Part shown: positions 47,001 to 54,847 of the stretch, in pieces
How the letters are laid out: the number at the start of each line of letters is the position of its first letter
Numbering within the stretch: position 1 is the first letter of the stretch
Source of the DNA: UBA695 sp042691655
GTDB taxonomy: Bacteria > Verrucomicrobiota > Verrucomicrobiia > Chthoniobacterales > Chthoniobacteraceae
Reading direction: 5' to 3'
DNA length: 64,000 nt
Assembly (NCBI GenBank): GCA_042691655.1
Contig: CP170506.1
Location: 4,030,001-4,094,000, forward strand
Made by a program: the position numbers and the translations under genes
Notes under the pieces: generated by a model
The model's input: the letters and a program-made list of their open reading frames with translations, nothing else
Told to the model about the DNA's origin: nothing
The model's database searches: none

Positions 47001-47374
47001 AAATACAACTCCACCCCGGGGCGGCTGGCTTTGGTCCAAAAGGAGAAGGAGGTAACCGCTTTTTCAGAAAAATCCGGAGACTGAATGTCCATACAGGCCA
47101 TCCCCCTGCCGTGAGCCCTGGATACTTTAAGCGACTGAGCCCCCGAGTGCGCGACGCCTTTATCCAACTCCGGCAGCGCAGGCGCTTCGCAGCGTGGATA
47201 AGCATCCCGAGCCACCTGCCAGCCCGGATAAAAGGGCTCTGCACCGAGGCCCAGTTCAAACGACCCGTTGGTCAAGAGGTTGCAAGAGGCATCCCCGCCC
47301 TTGGCTGGCAGGGAAAGCGCCATAGCGCTCGATAGAGAGAAAACCATTATTGAAAGACGCATAAACGGGGACAT
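44012..47374 (-). CDS. Large secreted clan GH-A glycosidase-like protein
   Basis: 1120 aa. A signal peptide ends near residue 27. An N-terminal carbohydrate-binding sandwich (about 30-190, NLLTNGSFELG; WVDDVSW) is followed by an Ig-like domain (about 205-310), a TIM barrel (about 315-640) with IEYLNEPNLY (acid/base Glu) and RGMSEIHGLG (nucleophile Glu), then beta-sandwich domains and a C-terminal sugar-binding-like domain (DDGYTLWINGVLVGRNAAS). It resembles GH39- or GH5-like secreted enzymes, but the family was not fixed. It is the first gene of the operon containing pseudopilin cassette 2; operators lie 87 and 189 bp upstream. It may be a cargo of the pseudopilus. Confidence 0.75.
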   Translation of the reverse strand: MSPFMRLSIMVFSLSSAMALSLPAKGGDASCNLLTNGSFELGLGAEPFYPGWQVARDAYPRCEAPALPELDKGVAHSGAQSLKVSRAHGRGMACMDIQSPDFSEKAVTSFSFWTKASRPGVELYFGVCPKDGKGGAPNAPKLIQGPLVQEWQQWKCELPVSVGFVALKIQFYSKQDEPFAVWVDDVSWTMKEPPSAGSSPRAGAVEVVLLPSVRNGIHFADQPVNLTWSADADKPRQVEMRLLLRDLTRRDELKNVWTGDAELGSTPRQGVIPMPAIKRGAYLAQIEARDKASGSLLGVGRERLTVMTDLRKVPAPVSFDVGYHGGVEWSGDFSFNWRGYWTLDEFFANNFLTGYRVQRDIWNWEDIEPLPGKYRWDTLDCRIDAAYRNGCTTMVCLPHKPLNLPRLTCQETLSGPEMDKGRWIYKTGKDISAENVRSAPMGSSSDPQKRNLLLAPDPKALQQLIVTAAERYRGKITAIEYLNEPNLYITPNGLIEYYLKPVYSAVKNVAPELPVLMNQTGDFDADGNGYLGQFLKLGGAEFCDGVTYHPYGSALLQNGGLNAAKAIESTLAQYSTPEKKLSRGMSEIHGLGATSSIALFNMTFVNSAPVQRALLDWSIGCRWSAGVVLSRNSFYEGVGPRNWSLRGPSAPGIGAVLMNGLYSTLGGYRVLKTIPLDNKVLILCFERTETKPEDARYAVAITAAQAPLQTALLESALATVQYKAFDSFGEPMTLTAPSEIKLSQEAIYLKSNDEKLFDVLKTGRVSWGQEIEGKVEDLTGPDAERVIYSTGLPPSKVGKCGIFDRWTLINIGDQDAEGKSPVKSGMINESGELTRPVSDTRAVEYPLPYVVLFAGEGKQAACTYAYSSIRSQTPQDVTFRWSATGPAVLWLNGKDKIDFSNQADELVGRKWKTFTWHLNQGMNHLLVQPSLKGKPCSFTLRANQDPTENPASVDEEGFIRKWKMVGPWKNPRNSEGAFLGNARPFPPEDQPSMPDFSLYAIGLQNMPLVWHEETSDKAEILNPWNLGVSYAFAAVNVEQETECLASLGSDDGYTLWINGVLVGRNAASRQLTLDNEKLPIVLKKGRNTILFKVDDTAAAGGFALRFLNKEGRSVPLKVVE

Positions 47375-47460
47375 TTTCTGAAGGCGTAAAAGGGGGGACG
47401 CTTGCGTAAGCTATGTGGCATTCATACGCAACTATTGAAACACCAGCAAGGGCACCGTCG

Positions 47461-47473
47461 TCGAACCGTTCGA
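47461..47473. promoter_or_regulatory. Region-3 operator upstream of GH-A and cassette 2
   Basis: TCGAACCGTTCGA, exact match, 86 bp upstream of the minus-strand glycosidase start. Paired with a second exact copy at 47563-47575, with starts 102 bp apart, suited to cooperative or looped binding by a tetrameric LacI-type protein. Confidence 0.75.
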
Positions 47474-47562
47474 TAGGCGTTTGAAGCCTTGGAAAGTGCA
47501 GCAGATTTTTGCTCGGGGCAAGTAGCAAGGTCACTTTATATTGCTCGCCTATCGCCCCCAGC

Positions 47563-47575
47563 TCGAACGGTTCGA
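47563..47575. promoter_or_regulatory. Region-3 operator upstream of SGNH hydrolase
   Basis: TCGAACGGTTCGA, exact match, ending 73 bp before the plus-strand SGNH start at 47649. Confidence 0.75.
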
Positions 47576-47648
47576 TGGCGGCCCCATTGAAAGCCTCGAT
47601 CTCTTTCAAGATATTTGCGGAATCTCGCTCCTGCAAATTTCCCCCTCT

Positions 47649-49052
47649 ATGCACCTCCACGTAAATTCCCAAGCTTCCTTTCCCGCCCGCCCCCTCCGCC
47701 GACTTTTGTTTCCAATATACGCCGTGATGTTAGGAGCGTTCCTGGCCGGAAGCCCTCTTAGCGGGCAGCAGGCTGCACCGATGCCTCCTCTGCGCAACGC
47801 TGCGGAATGCTCCGCGCGGGGCGGGCTGCCCAATGTATTCGCAAAACTAAAAGCGGGCAAACCCGTGAATGTCGCCTACCTGGGCGGCAGCATCACTGAA
47901 CAGCCGGGCTGGCGGATTTTGAGCCTCAAATGGCTGCGGGAGCATTTCCCCTCCGCGAAGATCGAGCCCATTAACGCGGCCATCGGCGGAACCGGTTCGG
48001 ATCTGGGCGCATTCCGGCTGGAAAAGGACGTGTTACAGTTCCATCCCGACCTGCTGTTTGTCGAATTCGCAGTCAATGACGGGGGGACGCCCTCGGAGAA
48101 AATCCGCAAGACAATGGAAGGGATCGTCCGGCAGACTTGGCGCAAGTATCCCGAGTGCGACATCTGCTTTGTTTACACCCTTGTGGGCGCCAGTTTCCCG
48201 GGATTACAGGAAGGCAAATTGACCCAGGCAGCCAGCGCCATGGAGGATGTGGCGGATTATTACAAAATCCCCAGCGTCCACTTCGGGCTGAAGGTGGTGG
48301 CCCTGGCCAAAGAAGGCAAACTAGTGGTCTCCTCTTCGAATGCGCGGCTGGAGCAGGTTGCGGGCGACGCCTTGAACGAATCCGCGCCGTTGCCCGTGGA
48401 TGCCCAGGGGCGCATTGTCTTCTCAAAAGATGGCGTGCATCCCTACCCGGACACCGGCCATGTGCTCTACACCCAGGCGCTCATTCGGGCATTGACGGAC
48501 ATCGAGCCCATCGGTCTCCCTGGGAAACACGAAACAGGCACGCCACTGAACCCTGACAACTGGGAACGCGCCCATTTGGTGGGCGTGAACGACGCCGCTA
48601 AAATCAGCCAGGCGGCGACTGGCGAAGCCGCATCGGCCGGGCCACTGGAGAAGCAATTTGCCAACCGCCTGCGCGGAATCGTGAAACTCCAGCCCGGTGA
48701 CAGCCTCCACTTCCGTTTCCGCGGAACCAATGCCACCCTGTATGGCCTTCGGGGGCCGGATTCCGGAGCGCTGGAGGTTAACATCGACGGAACCGCAAAG
48801 AAACTAGTCAACTTTGACAAATATTGCGGCACCTACCGGCTAGTCACCCTGCCACTGGATGAGAACCTGACGGATGCAGTGCATGACGTAACCGTTACGG
48901 TTCTCGCCGATCCCATCGACAAGGGTGGCCTTCTCGCAGGCAAGGGCCTGGAATCATGGAAGAGCAACCCGGAGAAATTTGCTGGAGCGGACTGTTATGT
49001 TGGTGCCCTCCTCTTGATTGGCGACCTCCTCCCGAAAAGCGAAATCCCATAG
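47649..49052 (+). CDS. Secreted SGNH/GDSL hydrolase with C-terminal beta-sandwich
   Basis: 467 aa from ATG 47649; the longer frame from 47541 would read through the operator. A signal peptide spans about residues 14-35. SGNH blocks: VAYLGGSITEQPGW (nucleophile Ser), NAAIGGTGSDLGAF, FVEFAVNDGG and DGVHPYPDTGH. The C-terminal 150 residues form a sandwich (LHFRFRGTNATLYGLRGPDS). Probably an acetyl or other acyl esterase on the target glycan. Divergent from the GH-A operon. Confidence 0.82.
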   Translation: MHLHVNSQASFPARPLRRLLFPIYAVMLGAFLAGSPLSGQQAAPMPPLRNAAECSARGGLPNVFAKLKAGKPVNVAYLGGSITEQPGWRILSLKWLREHFPSAKIEPINAAIGGTGSDLGAFRLEKDVLQFHPDLLFVEFAVNDGGTPSEKIRKTMEGIVRQTWRKYPECDICFVYTLVGASFPGLQEGKLTQAASAMEDVADYYKIPSVHFGLKVVALAKEGKLVVSSSNARLEQVAGDALNESAPLPVDAQGRIVFSKDGVHPYPDTGHVLYTQALIRALTDIEPIGLPGKHETGTPLNPDNWERAHLVGVNDAAKISQAATGEAASAGPLEKQFANRLRGIVKLQPGDSLHFRFRGTNATLYGLRGPDSGALEVNIDGTAKKLVNFDKYCGTYRLVTLPLDENLTDAVHDVTVTVLADPIDKGGLLAGKGLESWKSNPEKFAGADCYVGALLLIGDLLPKSEIP

Positions 49053-49075
49053 AATCCCCATGAAGTTATCATTCA

Positions 49076-49088
49076 TCGAACGGTTCGA
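49076..49088. promoter_or_regulatory. Region-3 operator upstream of PEP-CTERM gene
   Basis: TCGAACGGTTCGA, exact match, placed between the SGNH stop (49052) and the PEP-CTERM start (49181). The surface protein therefore has its own controlled promoter. Confidence 0.75.
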
Positions 49089-49180
49089 TATCACCCTCGT
49101 TGATTTTCAGTAAGCAAAAGGAAACAGTGGCAACATCCCATTGCCATAAAGGCAAAAACACGCAGGTAGAAAAATCCCCT

Positions 49181-52090
49181 ATGAAAGCAAGTTCCCACAA
49201 CAAATCCGGCAGAAACCTCGCCATCCTTACTCAATCGGTCGCCCTCCTGTTGCTAACGACAAACTCAGCACATGCAGTCAGCGCGACATGGACCGGAGCA
49301 AGCGACAATCTCTGGCAGACCGCCACTAACTGGGACGCCGGGGCGTTCTCCGGAACGACAGGCAGTATAACTAGCTATGCCAACACCGATACGGCAACGT
49401 TCAGCACCTCGGGCAGCGGCGCGATTAGCCTGAATGGCTCGCTCAATATCAAAAACATTCTCTTCAGCACCGGTGCGGGTTCATTCACGGTCGGGGGTGC
49501 CACCGATGCCCTCTACCTCACGGGTGCCGGCAGCATCACCGTCAACGGCGGGGTCACCACCGATGAAACCATCGGCACCGCAGGCGGCACGATTAACCTC
49601 TCCAGCTCCAACAACTCGACGTATTCGTTTCTGAACAATGGAACGGGAACTTTAACGATCGCGGATACGGTTACAGCCAATCAGATTGCCACCAGGACGA
49701 CTACACTTACCTTGGGGGGGGCGGGCAACGGAGTCATTTCCGGCGCGCTGACTTATGCTGCCGGGTCTGGGGCTGGAGCCGCCGGGCTGGCAATCACAAA
49801 AATCGGCAGCGGCTCTTGGACTCTCTCCGGTGCAAACACCTATTCAGGGCTCACCACCATCAATGGAGGCACTCTCATTTACGACTTTTCGACGGGCAAT
49901 ACCCCAGTCAGTGCCATAAACAACCTCACGCTTTCCAATGGTGTTGTTACGTTTAAAGGCAAAGCGTCTGGCGTTACCACGGTGACGACTGGCACCCTCA
50001 ATCTCGGAGGCGCCTACGACGTCGTCAATAAAGTGACCCTTGACGCGAACGGCGGCTCGGGAGTCGCGCTCACTGCGACGGCACTGAGTTTCAGCGTTGG
50101 CACGGGAGCCCTGAGCATCTTGCTGGATCTCTCCAGCAGCGCCTCCAATTCAATAACAGTCAGCGCTCTTGGCACTGGTTACTCGGTACAGAATGGGGTT
50201 TTAATGGCTGGTAATACCGGCAACTATCGAGCCAATACGATCGTTCACGATTCGACCGGGTACGGCTGGGCCACTCTTTCTGGAGCAACCAGTGGAAGCA
50301 TTGGGCGCTTGACCTCGTCGTCGGCAGCGGCAACAACGCTCACGGCCAGCAGCTCAAGCGCCACCGCCAATTATTTCCTGACGACTGCCGGCACGTTAAC
50401 GCGAACGGCCAATCTGGACTTTTCCACGATGACGATCGATTCCTCGGCAGGGGCCGTTACGTTGGACATGGCCACCTATAACTTTGCGAATTCAGGGCAA
50501 GGGCGGGGTATATTAGTGACGGGAAATAACGATGTAACGCTAGCTGGAAGCGGTAGTTTTTCAAGCACTGGGCTAGTCTACAACTACGGTACCGGCAAGC
50601 TCACGATCAATCAAAGCACGGCCAATACCACGGCCTTTGTTTTAGGTGGAACCGGATTTATCGATTATGCTGGGACGATTGGAACAGGCGTTACCACAGG
50701 GTTTGCCATTGAGACCCTTGTGCGTATTTCCAAAGCACAGAACATTGCCAGCGGCAGTGGAGTTAATAGCAAGTTCAGGGTTTCCAACGGTGTGATGGAA
50801 ATTGGTGCGGATTTGAACGGAAGCACTTCAGGAGATTTTACCAATTCCATCGGCACGAGTACTGGGCAGATTGTCTTCCGGGGGGATTCGGGCTTGAGCG
50901 CCAGCGGTGCTTATCGCACGGTAAACTTTGGCGGTGCCAGCGCCGGGATTACATGGGGCGCCAGCGGGTTCCTCTGCAACGCTGACGACTCAACAGACGG
51001 AAATTACACGTTCAAGCTCTCATCCGCACAGTCTGATGCCACCCTCGAAATCCAGAATGGCATCGCCCTCGGCGGCAGCACAAGCCGCGTGATTGAAGTG
51101 GCCAACGGCTCTGCCGCCATCGACGCGGTGCTCAGCGGGGTGCTTAGCGGCGATGGAGCCACGTTGACAAAGACCGGCCTTGGAACCTTATCGCTGACTG
51201 CCGCCAACACCTATAGCGGCCCCACATTTGTGAACGCAGGCGAATTGAGTGTGAACAGCTCATTAGCTAGCAGCGCCGTAACAGTGGCCAGCGGGGCAAC
51301 CCTGAGCGGCAGCGGCACCGTAAACGGCGCGACTACCGTTAACGGCGGCACCATCAACGGCCGCAGTCTGAACTTGGGAGCCACCACGCTCCATGGCACC
51401 AGCACGTTGAGCGGCTACAACCTCGCCAGCAACGTGACGGTTGCGAGCGGAACCACCTCATTAAGCGGAACCACCAAGTCCACTAGCACCCTTTCGGTTG
51501 CAGCGGGAGCCACGTTGAACGCCAACGGCACCATTGACGGAAGCGCAAGTATTAGCGGATTGATGAAAGGCACCAGCACAGTAACGGGCAACCTCACGCT
51601 GACCAGCGGGACTCTTGCCCCTGGCAACAGCCCAGGGATCACGACGGTCGAGGGTAACTTTACCACGGACGCCTTCTCCACATTGGTGGCGGAGGTGAGC
51701 GGAACCGTGGCTGGCACTTCCTACGATCAAGTGAAGGTCAGTGGAAACGTAAGCCTTGCCGGAATACTGGACCTTTCGACGCTGAGCGGCTTGACGATGG
51801 GCAGCAAAATCATCCTCATCGACAACACCGGCAGCGGCACGACGGCCGGGTATTTCTCCACAATTATCACCACTGGCTCTACTTATACTGCCACCTCGAA
51901 CGCTGACTATACATTCACTGTGGCCGGTACGGAATACCTCTTGAGCTACTCGTCCAACACCGGCGGCGACGGCTATGCCAACGACGTGACGCTAACGGTC
52001 GTTCCCGAACCAGGCACCTGGGCAATGCTCGTCGGCGGCATCGGTATGCTCGCCTTTGGACAACGGATGCGTCGTCGCGGGGATAGATAA
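49181..52090 (+). CDS. PEP-CTERM surface protein with autotransporter-type beta-strand repeats
   Basis: 969 aa from ATG 49181; the open frame extends to 49100 but the signal peptide (LAILTQSVALLLLTTNSAHA) fits the later start. Two clear beta-strand repeats stand at about 220-245 (KIGSGSWTLSGANTYSGLTT) and 690-715 (KTGLGTLSLTAANTYSGPTF), inside a Gly/Ser/Thr/Asn-rich solenoid. The C-terminus is VVPEPGTWAMLVGGIGMLAF then a basic end RMRRRGDR, the tripartite PEP-CTERM sorting signal cut by an exosortase. It is likely an adhesin or glycan-binding surface protein. It sits between the SGNH gene and a convergent operon, with a strong terminator after it. Confidence 0.9.
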   Translation: MKASSHNKSGRNLAILTQSVALLLLTTNSAHAVSATWTGASDNLWQTATNWDAGAFSGTTGSITSYANTDTATFSTSGSGAISLNGSLNIKNILFSTGAGSFTVGGATDALYLTGAGSITVNGGVTTDETIGTAGGTINLSSSNNSTYSFLNNGTGTLTIADTVTANQIATRTTTLTLGGAGNGVISGALTYAAGSGAGAAGLAITKIGSGSWTLSGANTYSGLTTINGGTLIYDFSTGNTPVSAINNLTLSNGVVTFKGKASGVTTVTTGTLNLGGAYDVVNKVTLDANGGSGVALTATALSFSVGTGALSILLDLSSSASNSITVSALGTGYSVQNGVLMAGNTGNYRANTIVHDSTGYGWATLSGATSGSIGRLTSSSAAATTLTASSSSATANYFLTTAGTLTRTANLDFSTMTIDSSAGAVTLDMATYNFANSGQGRGILVTGNNDVTLAGSGSFSSTGLVYNYGTGKLTINQSTANTTAFVLGGTGFIDYAGTIGTGVTTGFAIETLVRISKAQNIASGSGVNSKFRVSNGVMEIGADLNGSTSGDFTNSIGTSTGQIVFRGDSGLSASGAYRTVNFGGASAGITWGASGFLCNADDSTDGNYTFKLSSAQSDATLEIQNGIALGGSTSRVIEVANGSAAIDAVLSGVLSGDGATLTKTGLGTLSLTAANTYSGPTFVNAGELSVNSSLASSAVTVASGATLSGSGTVNGATTVNGGTINGRSLNLGATTLHGTSTLSGYNLASNVTVASGTTSLSGTTKSTSTLSVAAGATLNANGTIDGSASISGLMKGTSTVTGNLTLTSGTLAPGNSPGITTVEGNFTTDAFSTLVAEVSGTVAGTSYDQVKVSGNVSLAGILDLSTLSGLTMGSKIILIDNTGSGTTAGYFSTIITTGSTYTATSNADYTFTVAGTEYLLSYSSNTGGDGYANDVTLTVVPEPGTWAMLVGGIGMLAFGQRMRRRGDR

Positions 52091-52120
52091 AAGGGGTTCA
52101 ATAGCCAGCGGAATATAAAT

Positions 52121-52157
52121 AAATCCGCCGCAGCGCAAAGTGTGCTGCGGCGGATTT
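52121..52157. terminator. Bidirectional terminator between convergent genes
   Basis: AAATCCGCCGCAGC and GCTGCGGCGGATTT form a perfect 14-bp stem with a 9-base loop. It ends the PEP-CTERM transcript on the plus strand and, 33 bp past the SDR stop, the minus-strand operon. Confidence 0.85.
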
Positions 52158-52189
52158 GACGTTTAGGTATATTGGTCTAGAGACTTTGT

Positions 52190-52990
52190 CTAAACCACGA
52201 CATCACTGGGCACCTGCTGGGCGTTGAGCCCACCATCAATCACGATGCGGCTGCCGATCAGCGTGGGAGCCTGCCCAGAGGCCAGGAAAAGAACCAGTCG
52301 CGCAATCTCCTCCTGCTGAGTGGGAGCGCGCCCCGGGGTATTCTGGATGCGCCGCCGCTCATGCTCGGGAGGAAGGTCATTCCATCGCGGTGTCCAAATA
52401 TATCCGGCAGAGATGGCGTTCACATGAATGTTGTGTTGCGCAAGCTCAAGCGACATGGCGCGCGTGAGGCCCTCAAGCGCTGCCTTGCTTACGCAATAGG
52501 CACTGCGCCCCCAAATGGGTCGCTCACCCGCAAGGGAAGTGATGTTGATAATCGCCCCCCCATTGCCTTGCTCTCGCATGTGGGCGGCGGCCAACTGCGA
52601 GCACCGGAAGGTGCCGAGAAGATTCGTGTTGATCACCTGGTTGAAGAAAGCCGGTGTTTGCTCCAGGAACCGGGATTCACCAAGGCCCAGGTGAGCAGCG
52701 TTGTTAACGAGAATATCCGGCAGCAGGCCGCTCCGTGAGAGTTCGCCAAAAGCGGTTTCGATCTGCTCCTGGTCTTCCAGCGAGAAGTGGGTGGCATGAA
52801 GGTCGGCCTTGGGCAAATCACATTGAATACGCTGACAAGCCGCTTCGGCATCGGCCAGATTGCGCCCATGCAGAATGGTGCGCGCTCCGGCTTGGGCGAA
52901 GAGCAGTGCAATGGTATGGCCGAGGTTCTGGGTTGATCCGGTAACGAGCGCAGTGTGGCCGGAAAAATTGGGCAGAGGAGAAGGTATCAT
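52190..52990 (-). CDS. Short-chain dehydrogenase/reductase
   Basis: 266 aa from ATG 52990. TALVTGSTQNLGHTIA is the glycine-rich cofactor motif; NNAAHLG and SAYCVSKAALEGL hold the structural Asn and the catalytic Tyr and Lys; INITSLAG the Ser. Typical substrates are sugars or sugar acids. It is the last gene of the operon GH42 - lactonase - dehydratase - SDR and lies 13 bp after the dehydratase. It could be the aldose dehydrogenase that feeds the lactonase, or act on a later keto-deoxy acid; both are inference. Confidence 0.85.
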   Translation of the reverse strand: MIPSPLPNFSGHTALVTGSTQNLGHTIALLFAQAGARTILHGRNLADAEAACQRIQCDLPKADLHATHFSLEDQEQIETAFGELSRSGLLPDILVNNAAHLGLGESRFLEQTPAFFNQVINTNLLGTFRCSQLAAAHMREQGNGGAIINITSLAGERPIWGRSAYCVSKAALEGLTRAMSLELAQHNIHVNAISAGYIWTPRWNDLPPEHERRRIQNTPGRAPTQQEEIARLVLFLASGQAPTLIGSRIVIDGGLNAQQVPSDVVV

Positions 52991-53003
52991 AGATCGTAAC
53001 GTT

Positions 53004-54164
53004 TTAAAAAGTTGCGCTCTCATCGGCGGGCCGAATCGCCGTCAAGGCTCCGGTATAATGCCGCAGATCGTGCACTTGGTAGGGATGGGCTGCGACGGCC
53101 TCTTCGTTGATCTCGACTCCGAGGCCGGGAGCGTCGGGAATGGACATTTCGCCATTGACCAACCGGCAGCTTTCCCTGGCGACTTCCGCGCGCCACGGCA
53201 CATCGGTTGCCATGGTTTCGAGGAAAAGGAAATTGGGCGTGCAGGCGGCAAGTTGAAGCGTGGCGGCATTGGCAATCGGCCCGGAGGGATTATGCGGGCA
53301 AAATGCGATCTGCCACATTTCCGCCATCGCCGCGATTTTTCTCAACTCACCAATTCCCCCCGCGTGGGAAACATCAGGTTGCAGAAAATCCGCGCACCCT
53401 TTTTCAAAAACTTCGCGGAAGTCCCACCGCGTATACAGACGTTCGCCCAGCGAAACCGGCGTGCGCGTCAAGGACCGCAACCGAGCATAGTTCGCCAGGT
53501 TTCCGGGAATCAGCGGCTCCTCAAACCAGAAGATGTCAAAAGTCTCCAGCGCGCGCGCGATGCGGGCCGCCGCGGGGAACTCAAACCGACCATGGCCTTC
53601 GATCATCAACTCGGCGTCTGATCCGACCGCGTGGGATACGGCTTCCACCACCTCAAGTGACTTCCGAAGGTCCTTTGCGGAAATCGTGCGAAAGGCAGAG
53701 CCGAACGGATCCCATTTCAATGCCTTGTAGCCCATTTTAACGGCCTGGAGCGCCTTGGTCGCGAATTCCGCAGGCTCCTTGGCATTGGCAAACCAGCCGT
53801 TTGCGTAACATGGAACGGAGGATCGCACCTTGCCCCCCAGGAGTTGATAAACCGGCACGCCCAGGGCTTTCCCCTTGAGGTCCCATAGAGCCATCTCCAC
53901 AGCGGAAAGGGCGCTTGTTAGTACTGGACCGCCACGCCAATAGGCATCGCGGTAGGCATCCTGCCACCAGGCTTCGATGTCTTCCAGGTTCCGGCCTTCC
54001 AAACCGCGCCGGAGCTCCTGCAATGCCTGTACGATCGTCGGTTCGCGGTATTCCAGCGTCGCCTCACCCCATCCCGCCAAACCGTCGGTGGTCTCAATCT
54101 TAACGAATACCCAGTTCGTGCGAAAGGCGTCGCAGACAAATGTTTTTAGATCTTTAAATTTCAT
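53004..54164 (-). CDS. Enolase-superfamily sugar-acid dehydratase (galactonate dehydratase-like)
   Basis: 386 aa from ATG 54164, which overlaps the TGA of the lactonase gene (ATGA). Mandelate-racemase family marks: SAVEMALWDLKGKALG, LMIEGHGRFE, FWFEEPLIPGN, SLGERL (third metal-binding Glu) and FCPHNPSGPIAN with the catalytic His. These residues resemble D-galactonate dehydratase, giving 2-keto-3-deoxy-galactonate; L-rhamnonate or L-fuconate dehydratase is possible. Cytoplasmic. Neighbouring GH42 supplies galactose, favouring galactonate. Confidence 0.82.
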   Translation of the reverse strand: MKFKDLKTFVCDAFRTNWVFVKIETTDGLAGWGEATLEYREPTIVQALQELRRGLEGRNLEDIEAWWQDAYRDAYWRGGPVLTSALSAVEMALWDLKGKALGVPVYQLLGGKVRSSVPCYANGWFANAKEPAEFATKALQAVKMGYKALKWDPFGSAFRTISAKDLRKSLEVVEAVSHAVGSDAELMIEGHGRFEFPAAARIARALETFDIFWFEEPLIPGNLANYARLRSLTRTPVSLGERLYTRWDFREVFEKGCADFLQPDVSHAGGIGELRKIAAMAEMWQIAFCPHNPSGPIANAATLQLAACTPNFLFLETMATDVPWRAEVARESCRLVNGEMSIPDAPGLGVEINEEAVAAHPYQVHDLRHYTGALTAIRPADESATF

Positions 54165-54847
54165 ACGCAAAAAGTTTCCCCGGCCTTCATTTCAAAGGAG
54201 CCGATCCCCGCTTGCTGACATGCGGAGATGAAGGGCACTGGATTCGCCGTGTTTTCCGCAAATAGCCCGTAGTGCATCGGAATGGCTGCCTTTGGCTTCA
54301 ATGCCGCCGCCGTCCTTACCGCGTCTTCCCACGTCATGTTTCCAAGGCGTCCGTTGATACAAATCAAGAGAACATCACTCCCCGCAGTGAACGCAGAGAA
54401 CAAATTTTTATCATATTCAGTATCTCCAGTAAGGTAGATCTTGCATTCAGAATCATCCACCAAGAGGCCCACCGCGCTGGGATCGCTATGCCGCGCAAAG
54501 ACCGGCGTGACATTGAAGGGCCCAAAGGCATCCGGCGTTTCCCGTTTTAGCAAGCGCGGTGCGGCGATGCCCAGCTCGGCCAGGTGGCGAAAGCCGCGTT
54601 CGGGAGCGGCATAAAGACTCTCGGGATACCGCTCCGAGAGCATGAGAATGGTTTCCGGGTCGAGGTGATCGAGATGGTCGTGCGTACAAAGAACGGCGTC
54701 CGGGCGCAGCGCATCCAAGGGAAGCGGAAACGCCGCGATGCGTGTCACCTTCCCCGCCAGCGAATCGCTCATATAGGGGTCAACCACCATGCGGAAGCCG
54801 TTCCGCTCAAACAGAAATCCCCCTTGCGTCAGCCACGTCACGTTCAT
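54161..54847 (-). CDS. Metallo-beta-lactamase-fold hydrolase (UlaG-like lactonase)
   Basis: 228 aa from ATG 54847, which overlaps the GH42 stop (ATGA). THDHLDHLDP is the metal-binding HxHxDH motif; PVFARHSDPSAVGLLVDD, YLTGDTEYD (bridging Asp) and IPMHYGLF supply the other ligands. The family includes L-ascorbate-6-phosphate lactonase UlaG. In this operon, a role as aldonolactonase between a dehydrogenase and the dehydratase is attractive but inferred. Confidence 0.8.
   Translation of the reverse strand: MNVTWLTQGGFLFERNGFRMVVDPYMSDSLAGKVTRIAAFPLPLDALRPDAVLCTHDHLDHLDPETILMLSERYPESLYAAPERGFRHLAELGIAAPRLLKRETPDAFGPFNVTPVFARHSDPSAVGLLVDDSECKIYLTGDTEYDKNLFSAFTAGSDVLLICINGRLGNMTWEDAVRTAAALKPKAAIPMHYGLFAENTANPVPFISACQQAGIGSFEMKAGETFCV

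Noticed and set aside
51004..51717. Antisense frames opposite the PEP-CTERM gene
   Set aside because: Low-complexity Val/Pro/Leu translations mirror the Gly/Thr/Ser repeats on the coding strand.
49181..52090. Repeats in the PEP-CTERM gene as a CRISPR-like or satellite array
   Set aside because: The recurrent words come from codons for Gly, Ser, Thr and Asn in a beta solenoid; there are no equal-length repeats with unique spacers.
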